64,000 bases of DNA from Cyclobacterium jeungdonense (GTDB lineage: Bacteria > Bacteroidota > Bacteroidia > Cytophagales > Cyclobacteriaceae): assembly GCF_010994275.1 (NCBI RefSeq), contig NZ_WMCD01000006.1:62001-126000 (forward strand), in the 5' to 3' direction. Numbering within the stretch: position 1 is the first letter of the stretch; each line of letters starts with the position of its first letter. Position numbers and translations under genes: made by a program. Of the stretch, positions 17,706-26,942 are shown piece after piece. The notes beneath the pieces are model-generated. The model was not told where the DNA came from and did no database searches. It saw only the letters and a program-made list of their open reading frames with translations.

Positions 17706-18206
17706 ATGAGCGTATCCTTTCCACGATTAATTTGTTTTGTCGCCTGGACCTTTTTTGCGGTTCCTGCTTATTCTCAAAGCCTGCCGTTTAAAGCCTTGCT
17801 AAAAACCACCTATGACAAGGACTTCCCGCTGGTCTACCCCGAGCAGAAAGACTTGCTGGAGGAGGCCGTGATATTGGATACCCGGGAATGGGAGGAATTT
17901 TCGGTTAGCCATCTTGAGTCAGCCCAATGGGTAGGGTACGAAACCTTTTCGATGGAATCGGTGGCAAAAATTTCAAAGGACGAAACCATTGTCGTTTATT
18001 GCTCCGTTGGTGCCCGAAGTCAGGAAATTGGAAAAAAACTGAAAGCGGCCGGGTACCAACATGTATACAACTTGTATGGAGGAATCTTTCACTGGGTCAA
18101 TGAAGACAATCCGGTCTTTACAGGCGACACCATTCAGACCGATCGGGTGCATACCTACAATAAAATGTGGGGCATGTGGCTGAATAAAGGGGAAAAGGTA
18201 TATTAA
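17706..18206 (+). CDS. Periplasmic rhodanese-like protein
   Basis: A 166-residue protein when started at the ATG at 17706, which gives a clean leader (RLICFVAWTFFAVPAYSQS); the frame extends upstream to 17640 without a better start. One rhodanese domain covers about residues 45-145: VILDTREWEEFSVSHLESAQ, then the active-site loop VVYCSVGARSQEIG with the catalytic Cys, then LYGGIFHWVNEDNPV. The family transfers sulfane sulfur or senses sulfur/redox state. Export means it works in the periplasm. The neighbouring DinB and DUF2892 genes are loosely compatible with redox chemistry, but no pathway can be named. Confidence 0.88.
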   Translation: MSVSFPRLICFVAWTFFAVPAYSQSLPFKALLKTTYDKDFPLVYPEQKDLLEEAVILDTREWEEFSVSHLESAQWVGYETFSMESVAKISKDETIVVYCSVGARSQEIGKKLKAAGYQHVYNLYGGIFHWVNEDNPVFTGDTIQTDRVHTYNKMWGMWLNKGEKVY

Positions 18207-18298
18207 TTTCGGCTTTGATGACCGGATCATTCTAAAATTACCAATTGTGAAGGTATCAATTTTTAGACAGTTGGCAACCTAATCACCCTGGCACTTAT

Positions 18299-18496
18299 TT
18301 ATCTAACCCGGCCATTTTCTTTTTGCAAATACCTTTTCCAGCTCCTTAAGGAAAATTGGTTGGAGTAATTGCTAATGGTTTTTACCGCAACAGCCAGGAA
18401 GTGCTTTTCTCCGTAACCTACCGGCGTGATTTCAGCTACATCGCCTTTAGAAGTATAGCCGACAGTTACCCAGATATCCCCTAATTGTGATCTCAT
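18299..18496 (-). CDS. Hypothetical short protein (65 aa)
   Basis: I do not recognise this frame. It would encode MRSQLGDIWVTVGYTSKGDV followed by a basic tail (SWKRYLQKENGRVR). Codon choice looks like its neighbours and it fills an otherwise empty gap between two plus-strand genes, which is the only support. No domain, leader or clear ribosome site is visible. It may be a fragment of a longer lost gene. Confidence 0.3.
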   Translation of the reverse strand: MRSQLGDIWVTVGYTSKGDVAEITPVGYGEKHFLAVAVKTISNYSNQFSLRSWKRYLQKENGRVR

Positions 18497-18534
18497 ATCG
18501 ACTATAAGTCAGTTCTTTTTATTATTTTTAACTA

Positions 18535-18651
18535 ATGAAATCGATCCTGCCTAAGGCAGACAGACATGACGAAATTGTCACACACAGAGATGCCTATTAA
18601 AGCTTGCGAGATTCCAAATGGCAGCTAAAAAATTATTATAATCTTATGAAA
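18535..18651 (+). repeat. Dispersed start-codon element, copy A
   Basis: About 117 bp that share most of their sequence with 35720-35816. Shared blocks in order: ATGAAATCGA, CATGACG, ACACACAGAG, GATG, AAAGC, TGCGAGATTCCA, ATGGC, GCT, AAA, ATTATA and TATGAAAT. This copy has an extra block of about 18 bases containing CTGCCTAAGGCAG, itself a palindrome. ATGAAATC occurs at both ends. The final ATG is the start codon of the HAD gene. A small ORF of 21 codons (18535-18600) lies inside. Confidence 0.7.
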
Positions 18652-19332
18652 TCAAAAGCCTCACTTCTTGAAAAACCTCAGTTACTGATCTTTGATGTAA
18701 ATGAAACCTTATTGGATTTGAGTCCTGTAAAAAGTAGGGTAAATGAACTAAGGGGTGATGCGCATGCCTTTAAGGAGTGGTTTTCCCTGCTGTTGCATTA
18801 CTCCTGTGTAGAATCACTAACCGGTAATTACCGTGAATTCGGATCCATAGGCAAGGCAACACTGAAAATGGTTTTTCAGGAATACCAGAAAGACATTCAG
18901 GAAAAGGAGATAGAGGAGGTTTTAGGCTTGATGGGTACACTTCCTGCCCACAAGGAGGTTCCCGAAGCCTTGGAATTGTTTCGACACGCGGGATATACGC
19001 TGGTAGCACTGAGCAACGGTAGCCTGGATCTGGTTCAAAAGCAACTGGATCATGCAGGGCTTTCCCCATTTTTTGAACGGATTTTCAGTGTTGATGTCAC
19101 CGGTAAATATAAGCCCGACCCGGCTACTTATAAGCATGTATTGGATCAAATGCAGATCCAAGCCAACAAAGGAATGTTGCTGGCGGCCCATGCCTGGGAT
19201 ATTCTCGGAGCCCAGCGAGTGGGAATGCAAACGGCATTTGTCTCCCGCCCTGGAAAGGTGTTATATCCGGAGGCACCCCTTCCGGAATACTCCGGGAATT
19301 CGTTGGTGCAAATTGCCGTACAAATGGAGTAA
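18646..19332 (+). CDS. HAD-family hydrolase, haloacid dehalogenase type II-like
   Basis: A 228-residue cytoplasmic HAD protein starting at the ATG at 18646 (MKSKASLLEKPQLLIFDVNE). Motif I is FDVNETLLD with the nucleophile Asp; the Asn-Glu instead of the phosphatase Asp-Gly-T pattern matches the haloacid-dehalogenase type II branch. Motif II is ALSNGS near residue 138, the motif III Lys is in GKYKPDPATY, and AHAWDILGAQRVGMQTAFVS near residue 185 completes the set. The reaction is hydrolysis of 2-haloacids or phosphates; which one is unresolved. The frame is open to 18604, but those codons lie in a dispersed element and are not needed by the fold. Confidence 0.88.
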   Translation: MKSKASLLEKPQLLIFDVNETLLDLSPVKSRVNELRGDAHAFKEWFSLLLHYSCVESLTGNYREFGSIGKATLKMVFQEYQKDIQEKEIEEVLGLMGTLPAHKEVPEALELFRHAGYTLVALSNGSLDLVQKQLDHAGLSPFFERIFSVDVTGKYKPDPATYKHVLDQMQIQANKGMLLAAHAWDILGAQRVGMQTAFVSRPGKVLYPEAPLPEYSGNSLVQIAVQME

Positions 19333-19489
19333 TAGTTGGTTTGATGGATGGAATCAATTGAGCCTACATTTAATTTTAGAAGTACGCATTTCATTTGGTA
19401 TCATCAGCTATAGTAGGAACAGAATTTTGGTGAAAGATATTGAAAGGCTATAACGAGCTAAAGATTCACAACAAAACGTAAAAACATCC

Positions 19490-20245
19490 ATGAAAATCCT
19501 TATCCTGTTTGTTCTTTTTTTGTTTAACGTATCTTGTGGGAATTCACCATTGGGCGGGGAAGATACCGAGCCGCCATCTCACGACATTTTTGATTCCTTG
19601 CTCTCGCGACATGTAGACAAGGAGGGGTTAGTGGATTACAGGGGGTTTATTGCTGATAAAGAGGAGTTTAAAAATTACCTGCAATTACTTAGTCAAAATC
19701 CGCCCGATAGAGATACCTGGTCCAGGGAAGAGCAACTGGCCTATTGGATCAATGCCTACAACGCCTTTACCATTAAGTTGATCATTGATCACTATCCGGT
19801 AGAAAGCATCCGGGATATCGGGCCATTATTGGATATCCCCCTGGTGAATACTGTCTGGCATCTGGAGTTTTTTGAAATTGGCGGGCAACCGGCCAGCCTG
19901 GATGAAATAGAGCACAAGATTCTTCGAAAAGAGTTCGACGAGCCTCGGATTCATTTTGCCATTAATTGCGCTTCGGTTTCTTGTCCGAAGCTATTGAATC
20001 GTGCTTTTAGGGCAGAAAAGATGGAAGCCCAGTTGGAGAAAGTTAGCAAGGAATTTATCAACGATCCCAACCGAAATGAACTGGGTACTGATAGCGCTGA
20101 AATTTCCAGTATCTTCTCCTGGTTTGAAGAGGATTTTACAACAAATGGCAGTTTAATTGATTTTTTAAATCAATACGCAGAAACACCTCTCCACCCTTCC
20201 AGTAAAATTAGTTACAGGGATTACGATTGGAGTTTGAACGAATGA
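19490..20245 (+). CDS. DUF547 domain lipoprotein
   Basis: A 251-residue lipoprotein: the leader ILFVLFLFNVSC ends in a lipobox Cys. The DUF547 domain covers about residues 70-190, with REEQLAYWINAYNAFTIKLI, then HKILRKEFDEPRIHFAINCA and SVSCPKL. The fold is peptidase-C39/transglutaminase-like, with a conserved Cys in FAINCAS, but activity is not established. An N-terminal SRHVDKEGLVDYRGF segment is typical of the family. It appears monocistronic, with a 280-base gap to the next gene. Confidence 0.88.
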   Translation: MKILILFVLFLFNVSCGNSPLGGEDTEPPSHDIFDSLLSRHVDKEGLVDYRGFIADKEEFKNYLQLLSQNPPDRDTWSREEQLAYWINAYNAFTIKLIIDHYPVESIRDIGPLLDIPLVNTVWHLEFFEIGGQPASLDEIEHKILRKEFDEPRIHFAINCASVSCPKLLNRAFRAEKMEAQLEKVSKEFINDPNRNELGTDSAEISSIFSWFEEDFTTNGSLIDFLNQYAETPLHPSSKISYRDYDWSLNE

Positions 20246-20469
20246 GTCAGGTATAAATCAAATCAAGCCTTTTTTTTAGAGTCAGCACCGGGTTTATGGA
20301 GTGACTTTTTAGGGTGATTTTTCGACATTCCCCGGACTGCCAGGGGGTTGAATTTTTAAAAGGTGTTGTCCATTATCCTTTTTTCCAGAAAGGGTCCCTT
20401 CTGCAGAACAGGAATTGGGAACTCGAAATGGTGATTTTCAATTTTTATTTAAATTAATTCCAAATAGCG

Positions 20470-20500
20470 TTGTTTAGATTTAGTCTAATTAATAGCTTTG
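20470..20500 (+). promoter_or_regulatory. Promoter of the siderophore receptor operon
   Basis: TTG (20470-20472), a 20-base spacer, then TAGCTTTG (20493-20500), a full match to TAnnTTTG. It lies 26 bases before the start codon. The spacer contains the inverted repeat described separately. Confidence 0.7.
20474..20488 (+). promoter_or_regulatory. Candidate iron-responsive operator (DtxR/MntR-like box)
   Basis: TTAGA (20474-20478), TTTAG, TCTAA (20484-20488): a perfect 5-bp dyad resembling the TTAGG-CCTAA core bound by DtxR/IdeR/MntR repressors. It sits between the -33 and -7 elements, where a bound repressor would block transcription. It is followed by a siderophore receptor and a PepSY protein, both typical iron-repressed genes. 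Assignment to DtxR instead of Fur is inference. Confidence 0.55.
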
Positions 20501-20525
20501 TCAAATCATTCAATTAGTAACCGAT

Positions 20526-22907
20526 ATGAAGCTTAAATCCATTAGTCTGATTCTTTTTACCCTGGGATTCGGATTTGCCGCCTGGGCACAAAATGCTAGT
20601 ATTAAAGGCACCGTAACCTCCGCCGATGAGTTACCGCTGGAATTTGTAAATGTGGGCATTCAAGGCCTATCCAAAGGGGCCACAACGGATCGTTTGGGAA
20701 CGTATGAGATAAAAAACATACCTCCGGGCACCTATGAAATCTTTGCCTCGCTGGTGGGAGCAGAAAGGCAAACAAAAACCATCCAATTGCAGCCAGGACA
20801 AAAGGTGGAGTTATCTTTTCGGCTCCAGGAATCTTCCACCCAGCTCGCTGAAGTGGTGGTTTCCGATCAGTTTTCAAACCGCTTTTATGAGGACAGTGCT
20901 TTTACGGTGGCCAAACTGCCCCTAAAAGATCTCGAAAACCCGCAGGTGTATCAATCCATCAGCTCGAAACTGCTGAAAGAGCAAGTGGTGACCAATATGA
21001 ACGATGCCATGAAAAATGCCACCGGCGTGACCCGGCTTTGGGAATCGACCGGCAGGGGCGGCGATGGAGCCGAATACTATTCCATGAGAGGCTTTTCCGT
21101 TCAACCCACCATGGTCAACGGCTTACCTAGTGTCAATAACGGCGCCCTGGATCCCGCGAATATTGAAAGCATTGACGTTATCAAAGGTCCTTCAGGAACC
21201 CTGTTTGGCAGCCCACTGATTTCCTACGGTGGCTTGATAAATGTCTCCACCAAAAGGCCCCTGAATATTTTGAAAGGGGAAATTGGATTCATTACGGGAA
21301 GTTTTGGTCTGAATCGGGTCACCGGAGATATTAACCTGCCGCTTTCGGATCAGGCGTTTATGCGGGTCAATACGGCCTACCAATCCCAGAATACTTTTCA
21401 GGATGCAGGGAACCGAAAATCCTTTTACATTGCGCCTTCTTTCAAATTGAAGGCCAGCGATCGGTTGACATTTCTGATCAACACCGAATTTTTGGATTCT
21501 GAGGCAGCCAATGCTCCCATGATCTTTTTGAACCGAAACGCTCCCTTGAGTTTTACCAGTATTGACCTGTTTGAAGACAACTATTTCCGTTCGTATACCA
21601 GTAACGACCTGACCATGCGGAATACTACCTTCGCCATACAGGCCCAGGCCATGTATGAAATTTCGGACTCCTGGACATCACAAACCGCACTATCCAGAAG
21701 TTCCACCAAGTCCGCCGGGTATTACCACTACCTTTGGGATCAGTCCAACGGCGATGAATTCGTTCGGTTTATTTCCAACCGCAACGGGCAAACCCTCACC
21801 ACGGACATTCAGCAAAATTTTATCGGGGAGTTTTCTCTCGGCAAATTCGAAAACAAAATGGTCGTCGGACTGGACTTCTACGAATCGGGTTTATTGGATG
21901 GCAGCTCTGGATGGCTTGCCAACGGCACGGTGTCGCTACAGGAGGGTACCGATACCGGAGACCTGACACGAGCGGGTGTGGATGATATTTTAAAGGGAAC
22001 CTTTGTCGGAAATTCCATGGCCAAAACCCAGGTGGTAAGTGCTTACGTATCCGACGTCATTGCCTTTACACCAAAATTATCTGCCATGGCTAGTTTGCGG
22101 GTAGACCGGTTCAGTGATCAGTCAGAAAACCTTTCAGAGGAAGAGCGGAACGAACAAGTAGCCTTGTCGCCAAAATTCGGCCTGGTATACCAGCCGATAA
22201 AAGACAAAGTCTCTCTATTTGGAAATTACATGAATGGGTTCGTAAACGTGGCACCACGGCAGGTAAGCAATGCCGACGGGTCCAATCCCAGAGTAGAATC
22301 CTTCTCCCCCGAACAGGCCAACCAGTGGGAACTTGGCGTAAAGACAAGCCTATACAAGGATAAATTGGCGGCTACCCTGAGTTATTATTCCATCGGCATC
22401 GATAACCGAATCATGATAGATCCAGCCAACATCAACAATTTCATACAAGGAGGAAGCGTGGAAAGCAAAGGACTGGAATTTAGTCTGGTAGCAAACCCAA
22501 TCAATGGCCTGAATATCGTTGCCGGTTACTCCAAAAACACCTCGGAGGTGACCGGGGATAATCCGGAAAACGGTTACCTGGGCATGCGCCCGGAAGAAGC
22601 CGGTCCGGATCGCCTGATCAATTTCTGGGCAAGTTACACGGCTCCTCAGGGACCCCTTAAAGGCTTTGGTCTGGGATTTGGTGGGAACGCAGCCAGCGAG
22701 CACCTTACCTTAAACAGAAGTACCACGGGTACTTTTGCCCTGCCGCCGTACGAGGTGTTTAATGCTTCCCTTTCCTACTCAGGACCGCAATACCTGTTGG
22801 CACTAAAGGTCAATAACCTAACAGATGAGTTGTACTACTCAGGATGGTCTACCGTGACTCCGCAGAATACACGAAACATTAGTCTGGCATTAAATTACCG
22901 ATTCTAA
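20526..22907 (+). CDS. TonB-dependent siderophore receptor
   Basis: A 793-residue ferric-siderophore receptor of the FhuA/FecA type. A signal peptide ending in AAWAQ precedes a carboxypeptidase-like domain (residues about 25-105). The plug region shows YYSMRGFSVQPTMVNGLPSV and SIDVIKGPSGTLFGSP near residues 185-235, the classic siderophore-receptor plug. The barrel ends with NISLALNYRF. It imports Fe3+-siderophores powered by TonB. It overlaps by one base with the downstream PepSY gene (TAATG), and an iron-box-like dyad lies in its promoter, so both genes are probably repressed by iron. Confidence 0.92.
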   Translation: MKLKSISLILFTLGFGFAAWAQNASIKGTVTSADELPLEFVNVGIQGLSKGATTDRLGTYEIKNIPPGTYEIFASLVGAERQTKTIQLQPGQKVELSFRLQESSTQLAEVVVSDQFSNRFYEDSAFTVAKLPLKDLENPQVYQSISSKLLKEQVVTNMNDAMKNATGVTRLWESTGRGGDGAEYYSMRGFSVQPTMVNGLPSVNNGALDPANIESIDVIKGPSGTLFGSPLISYGGLINVSTKRPLNILKGEIGFITGSFGLNRVTGDINLPLSDQAFMRVNTAYQSQNTFQDAGNRKSFYIAPSFKLKASDRLTFLINTEFLDSEAANAPMIFLNRNAPLSFTSIDLFEDNYFRSYTSNDLTMRNTTFAIQAQAMYEISDSWTSQTALSRSSTKSAGYYHYLWDQSNGDEFVRFISNRNGQTLTTDIQQNFIGEFSLGKFENKMVVGLDFYESGLLDGSSGWLANGTVSLQEGTDTGDLTRAGVDDILKGTFVGNSMAKTQVVSAYVSDVIAFTPKLSAMASLRVDRFSDQSENLSEEERNEQVALSPKFGLVYQPIKDKVSLFGNYMNGFVNVAPRQVSNADGSNPRVESFSPEQANQWELGVKTSLYKDKLAATLSYYSIGIDNRIMIDPANINNFIQGGSVESKGLEFSLVANPINGLNIVAGYSKNTSEVTGDNPENGYLGMRPEEAGPDRLINFWASYTAPQGPLKGFGLGFGGNAASEHLTLNRSTTGTFALPPYEVFNASLSYSGPQYLLALKVNNLTDELYYSGWSTVTPQNTRNISLALNYRF

Positions 22908-24076
22908 TGCGTTTGAAGAAATACATCAGAAAAATGCACCTCTGGCTCGGGTTATCTTCCGGGCTGGTGGTATTTATCGTCGCCGTTACCGGCTGTTTGT
23001 ACGCGTTTCAATCTGAAATACAGGACCTGCTCCAGCCTTATCGCTTCGTGACTCCTCAGGAAACGGCAGTGCTACCCCCCAGTAAAATTTGGGAAGCCGC
23101 TGATGAGGCCCTGCCGGGAAAACACCTGCATGCAGTGCTCTACCCCACCGCAGAGCGGGCCGCCATGGCGATCTATTACAGCTTTGAAGAGCATTATTAC
23201 TATTTCGTCTATGTCAATCCCTACACGGGAATGGTGCAAAAGGTAAAGGATGAATATGCGGATTTTTTCAGGATTATTCTGGATGGTCATTTTTACCTTT
23301 GGCTTCCTCCGGAAATCGGGCAGCCGGTCGTAGCCAGTTTTACCCTGGTCTTTCTGGTGATGGTGTTGTCCGGGCTGGTACTTTGGTGGCCCAAAAAGAA
23401 GGTTAATCTGAAGCAAGCCCTTAAAATCCGCTGGAATGCGCGATGGAGACGAAAAAATTACGATCTGCACCGGGTTCTTGGTTTTTATGTGATGGTATTT
23501 GCATTGATTTTTGCGCTGACGGGATTAGTGTGGGGGTTTTCCTGGTTTCGGGACGCGGTCTTCTACACGACCACTGGAGGTAAACCCTTTATTGAGTACT
23601 ACACCCCCCATTCTGATTCTACCCAGGTATCGGATGCTAACACTCCAGCCATAGACCGGGTTTGGGCCAAAATGAATAGTCTGTATCCAGATGCTGACTG
23701 GATTGAAGTACATCCTGCCGAAAGCGAACACGGAGCCATCGCGGCCAATGCCAATCCGGATGCGGATACCTATTGGAAAATGGATTATCGCTATTTCGAT
23801 CAATACAGCCTGGAAGAAATTCCGGTAGACCATGTTTGGGGCCGATTTCCGGAGGCTGGCTTTGGGGAAAAACTAAACCGAATGAACTACGACATTCATG
23901 TGGGAGCCATTGCAGGCCTGCCTGGTAAATTCCTTGCCTTTTGCCTGAGTGCCCTCATTGCATCGTTGCCAATTACCGGATTTATGATTTGGTGGGGGAG
24001 AAGGAAAAAGTCCAACGCAGGAAAAGAGAAGCAAGTCTTAACCAAAAAACAAACCAAAACATTGGTAGAAGCGTAA
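22907..24076 (+). CDS. PepSY-associated transmembrane protein (ferric-siderophore reductase type)
   Basis: A 389-residue inner-membrane protein of the PepSY_TM family. Transmembrane helices are visible at about residues 14-36 (LWLGLSSGLVVFIVAVTGCL), 135-160 (VASFTLVFLVMVLSGLVLWW), 190-215 and 335-360. The conserved KMHLWLGL start, the ILDGHFYLWLP loop and the YDLHRVLGFYVM segment supply the His residues. Members act with siderophore receptors, probably reducing or releasing iron from siderophores in the periplasm. Its start overlaps the receptor stop, so the two are translationally coupled. Confidence 0.9.
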   Translation: MRLKKYIRKMHLWLGLSSGLVVFIVAVTGCLYAFQSEIQDLLQPYRFVTPQETAVLPPSKIWEAADEALPGKHLHAVLYPTAERAAMAIYYSFEEHYYYFVYVNPYTGMVQKVKDEYADFFRIILDGHFYLWLPPEIGQPVVASFTLVFLVMVLSGLVLWWPKKKVNLKQALKIRWNARWRRKNYDLHRVLGFYVMVFALIFALTGLVWGFSWFRDAVFYTTTGGKPFIEYYTPHSDSTQVSDANTPAIDRVWAKMNSLYPDADWIEVHPAESEHGAIAANANPDADTYWKMDYRYFDQYSLEEIPVDHVWGRFPEAGFGEKLNRMNYDIHVGAIAGLPGKFLAFCLSALIASLPITGFMIWWGRRKKSNAGKEKQVLTKKQTKTLVEA

Positions 24077-24136
24077 CCTTTATTACATCAGTCTTTATTC
24101 TTATTTTAGCCAAAAGACAACTTAAACTATAGCTGG

Positions 24137-24898
24137 ATGAAGACTGAAATGAGGTACACCAATCAGGTAGCGGTAATTACCGGCGCAGCCGATGGCATTG
24201 GCAAGGCCATTGCACAGCGGATTGCTGCCGAAGGAGCCAGCATTGCGCTGTGGGACATAAAAGAAGAAAAATTAAAAGCCCTGGAAAGCGAATGGCAGGC
24301 AAAAGGAATACCTGTCAAAGCTACTGTCGTAGATATTTCTGATGAAAAGGCAGTGGAAAAGGCCTTTCGGGACACTATTGAAGCTTTCGGTCGATTGGAT
24401 ATTCTGGTCAATTCTGCGGGTATTGTGGGTCCTACGCAAACGAAAATTACCGATTACCCCACAGCAGCCTTTGATGAAATCTATCAGGTAAACTTACGAG
24501 GCTCCTTTCTAACCAGCAAATACGCATTGACCTGGATGGAAAAGGGAGGTAAAGGCCGGATTCTGCTAATTGCCTCCATTGCCGGAAAAGAAGGTAACCC
24601 CAATATGGTCGGCTATTCGGCGACTAAAGCCGGGGTCATTGGTTTGGTGAAGGCACTAGGTAAGGAATATGCCGCTACAGGCATCACCGTAAATGGACTG
24701 GCACCGGCAGTCATTCGAACACCGATGAATGCCGATACGGCTCCGGAGCAATTGGAATACATGGCCTCCAAAATTCCGATGCAACGGCTGGGTACCGTGG
24801 AAGAAGTTGCCGCCATGGCTTGTTGGATCTGTTCGGACGAAGCCAGTTTTACGACCGGATTTATCTATGATTTATCCGGTGGCAGGGCTACATATTAA
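24137..24898 (+). CDS. Short-chain dehydrogenase/reductase (SDR)
   Basis: A 253-residue classical SDR. Cofactor motif TGAADGIG is near residue 17, NSAG near residue 94, and the catalytic Ser (IASIAG), Tyr and Lys (YSATKAG) follow near residues 147-165. The C-terminus has the FTTGFIYDLSGGRATY ending. It oxidises or reduces a sugar, polyol or other alcohol with NAD(P). An in-frame ATG four codons later (MRYTNQ) is an equally good start. It is convergent with the following hydrolase; their 3' ends overlap by 11 bases. Confidence 0.9.
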   Translation: MKTEMRYTNQVAVITGAADGIGKAIAQRIAAEGASIALWDIKEEKLKALESEWQAKGIPVKATVVDISDEKAVEKAFRDTIEAFGRLDILVNSAGIVGPTQTKITDYPTAAFDEIYQVNLRGSFLTSKYALTWMEKGGKGRILLIASIAGKEGNPNMVGYSATKAGVIGLVKALGKEYAATGITVNGLAPAVIRTPMNADTAPEQLEYMASKIPMQRLGTVEEVAAMACWICSDEASFTTGFIYDLSGGRATY

Positions 24899-25664
24899 CA
24901 GAAAGGCCCTTTAGGAAATTTTTTATGAGGATTTGGGATTCGTTTTGTTTTTCAAACATGCCCATGTGTCCGCAATTTTCCAGTATATTGAAATCCGTCA
25001 CCGCCTCCTGGTGTTTCAGGCTGGCATCTAGTGGAACCGCTGGATCCTGATCGCCGCAGATCATGAGTTTTGGCTTGCTAAATTCCCTTAGCGTAGCCAT
25101 GTGATCAGCCCGGTCACGCATGGCTCGGGTATACCCTATCAGGCTTTCTTTGGAATGGAGAATACCGCGGCTGATCAGGTTCTGGATTTCCTGCTGGCAG
25201 GAGTCCCGATTTTCTGCCGAAAACAAGGGAGGAACAAAGGAACGAATAAAAGGGGCTACTCCGTGCTTGTCCAGAAAAGCGACGGTTTGATTTCGGGTTT
25301 CTTTTTTCATTGGCGTATCGGGAAAGGCCGTCGAATGAAACAAACCAATGGCCGATAAAGACAGGTTCGACAGCGTGGCCATTTCTAGTACCAGGTATCC
25401 GCCAAGCGAATGGCCCAGCAGACAAGCGTTTGGGATATTCTGGTTTAACAGCCATTGCCCCAGCGATTGCGCTACGGTTTGCAAGGTAAAGCCCTCCCCA
25501 GGTGCCTTGCTTTCCCCAAAACCGGGTAGGTCCGGACACCAGACTTCATAGCTGTCCGCCAGTGGCCTGGCAAAGTCGGTCCATATTTCTTTGGTTTCAC
25601 CAAAACCTGGTAACAATACGAGGGGCAAACCTTTTCCGTATTTCAAATAGGCGATTTCAGGCAT
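24888..25664 (-). CDS. Alpha/beta-fold hydrolase
   Basis: A 258-residue alpha/beta hydrolase. The oxyanion region LLPGFGETKEIW lies near residue 18, the nucleophile elbow GHSLGGY near residue 83, the acid in CGDQDPAVPLD near residue 212 and the catalytic His in ENCGHMGMFE near residue 237. There is no signal peptide. Ester, lactone or similar C-X bond hydrolysis is expected, with the substrate unknown. Its start overlaps the end of the GH5 gene by 8 bases, so the two form an operon. Confidence 0.88.
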   Translation of the reverse strand: MPEIAYLKYGKGLPLVLLPGFGETKEIWTDFARPLADSYEVWCPDLPGFGESKAPGEGFTLQTVAQSLGQWLLNQNIPNACLLGHSLGGYLVLEMATLSNLSLSAIGLFHSTAFPDTPMKKETRNQTVAFLDKHGVAPFIRSFVPPLFSAENRDSCQQEIQNLISRGILHSKESLIGYTRAMRDRADHMATLREFSKPKLMICGDQDPAVPLDASLKHQEAVTDFNILENCGHMGMFEKQNESQILIKNFLKGLSVNM

Positions 25665-26805
25665 ATTTCATTAACAAGTTTAGCAGTTTGCGATCTAGTT
25701 TTTCTCCATGCCAATCTTCGTATTCCACATCCTTCCTGCCAGAGTTTAATACCCCAAAAGTACCCGAAAACTCCCAAAGGCCAAAACCTATCCCATGGGC
25801 ATGCTGAATATCCAATATATCCTCAAACCAGGATAAAAACACCTCGTGGGGAGTTTTATTGTAGCAACCCAATTCCCCACAATGTACGCCTACCCCTTGT
25901 TCCAGCAAAGATATCCAAGGGGCATAGTGTTTCTCCAAATCCTCCCGGCTGTAATATTTTTCGTTATGCATGCCGGGCCAGACCGGATCTTTCAGGCTAT
26001 CGGGGTCTTTGTAAACCCAGGAGGCCTTGTGATGGGAAATGTGCATGGGGAAATAGCCGCGGCAACTCTGGTGCAGGTCCAGGTCCGCCAGTTCGGGAAC
26101 AGCCATGCCCCCACCGCCATTTCCATCAGCAATGACCAAGCGGTTTTTTTTGACGGATTTGATCGTATTTAAGGCTGCCTGAGCCACTTTCCGGTATTCT
26201 TCTACCGGTACCGGCCCTCCCGGAGAGTGCTGATCGTTCGGATTTTCCCGTTTAAAGGGCTCATTGACCAGGTCAAAACTCAATTTTTTGGAGGAGATAT
26301 TTTTGTAGCGTTTTGCCCACATTTCCCAATGGGCGCAGAAAGCATCTAATGCCTCCTGATCTTCCCATAGATTGTAAGGTTCCTGAAAACCGGCATTGAT
26401 GCAGAAGCCCGGTGCCCGGTGTAGGTTCAGGCTGACGTGTAACTTCTGCTCGTGGCACTTATCGATCAGCGTATCAATTTCTTCCAGCCTTCTTTCGTCA
26501 AATTGCATCACCTCTTCGGGAGTGATGGGTTTGCTGCGGTCAAAATCCAGGTAACTGGGATAGGAAATGGGAATGCGGACAAAGTCAAAACCCCAGTCGG
26601 CCATCCATTTGAAATACTCGTCTTTGCTTTTGCGTCCCTTATCCGGATCCGGATTAAAAAAATCCAGCAAATTAAATCCCCGCCAACGCGGCAATTTGTT
26701 TTTGGCTGATGCGAAGCTGCTTTGCTGAAGTGAAAGTCCTATCCCTGCGGTGAGGAGCGCGGACTTTTTGAGAAAATCTCTTCTGGAATTGGAGTGGGAT
26801 AGCAT
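25657..26805 (-). CDS. Glycoside hydrolase family 5 (cellulase-like), Tat-exported
   Basis: A 382-residue GH5 enzyme. The leader has twin arginines (NSRRDFLKKSALLTAGIGLS), so folded export by Tat is likely. The (beta/alpha)8 domain carries the acid/base Glu in FDLVNEPF near residue 181 and the nucleophile Glu in VHCGELGCY near residue 308; other family positions are FVRIPISYPSY and SLNLHRAPGF. It cleaves internal or terminal beta-glycosidic bonds of glucans or mannans; the subfamily cannot be called. It is the first gene of an operon with the alpha/beta hydrolase. Confidence 0.9.
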   Translation of the reverse strand: MLSHSNSRRDFLKKSALLTAGIGLSLQQSSFASAKNKLPRWRGFNLLDFFNPDPDKGRKSKDEYFKWMADWGFDFVRIPISYPSYLDFDRSKPITPEEVMQFDERRLEEIDTLIDKCHEQKLHVSLNLHRAPGFCINAGFQEPYNLWEDQEALDAFCAHWEMWAKRYKNISSKKLSFDLVNEPFKRENPNDQHSPGGPVPVEEYRKVAQAALNTIKSVKKNRLVIADGNGGGGMAVPELADLDLHQSCRGYFPMHISHHKASWVYKDPDSLKDPVWPGMHNEKYYSREDLEKHYAPWISLLEQGVGVHCGELGCYNKTPHEVFLSWFEDILDIQHAHGIGFGLWEFSGTFGVLNSGRKDVEYEDWHGEKLDRKLLNLLMKYA

Positions 26806-26942
26806 GGGCTTAACAGGTTATTTGGTTTGTATCCGGCATTGAATTACCAGGAGACAAAATAAAAAATAAATGCCAAAAAACCAGTGATCCTTTTTAATGG
26901 ACATCCAATCTTCATGAATTTCCAGGACGCAAAAGAATTAAC

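Noticed and set aside
18604..18645. N-terminal extension of the HAD protein
   Set aside because: The first 14 codons lie in a dispersed element and are not part of the HAD fold.
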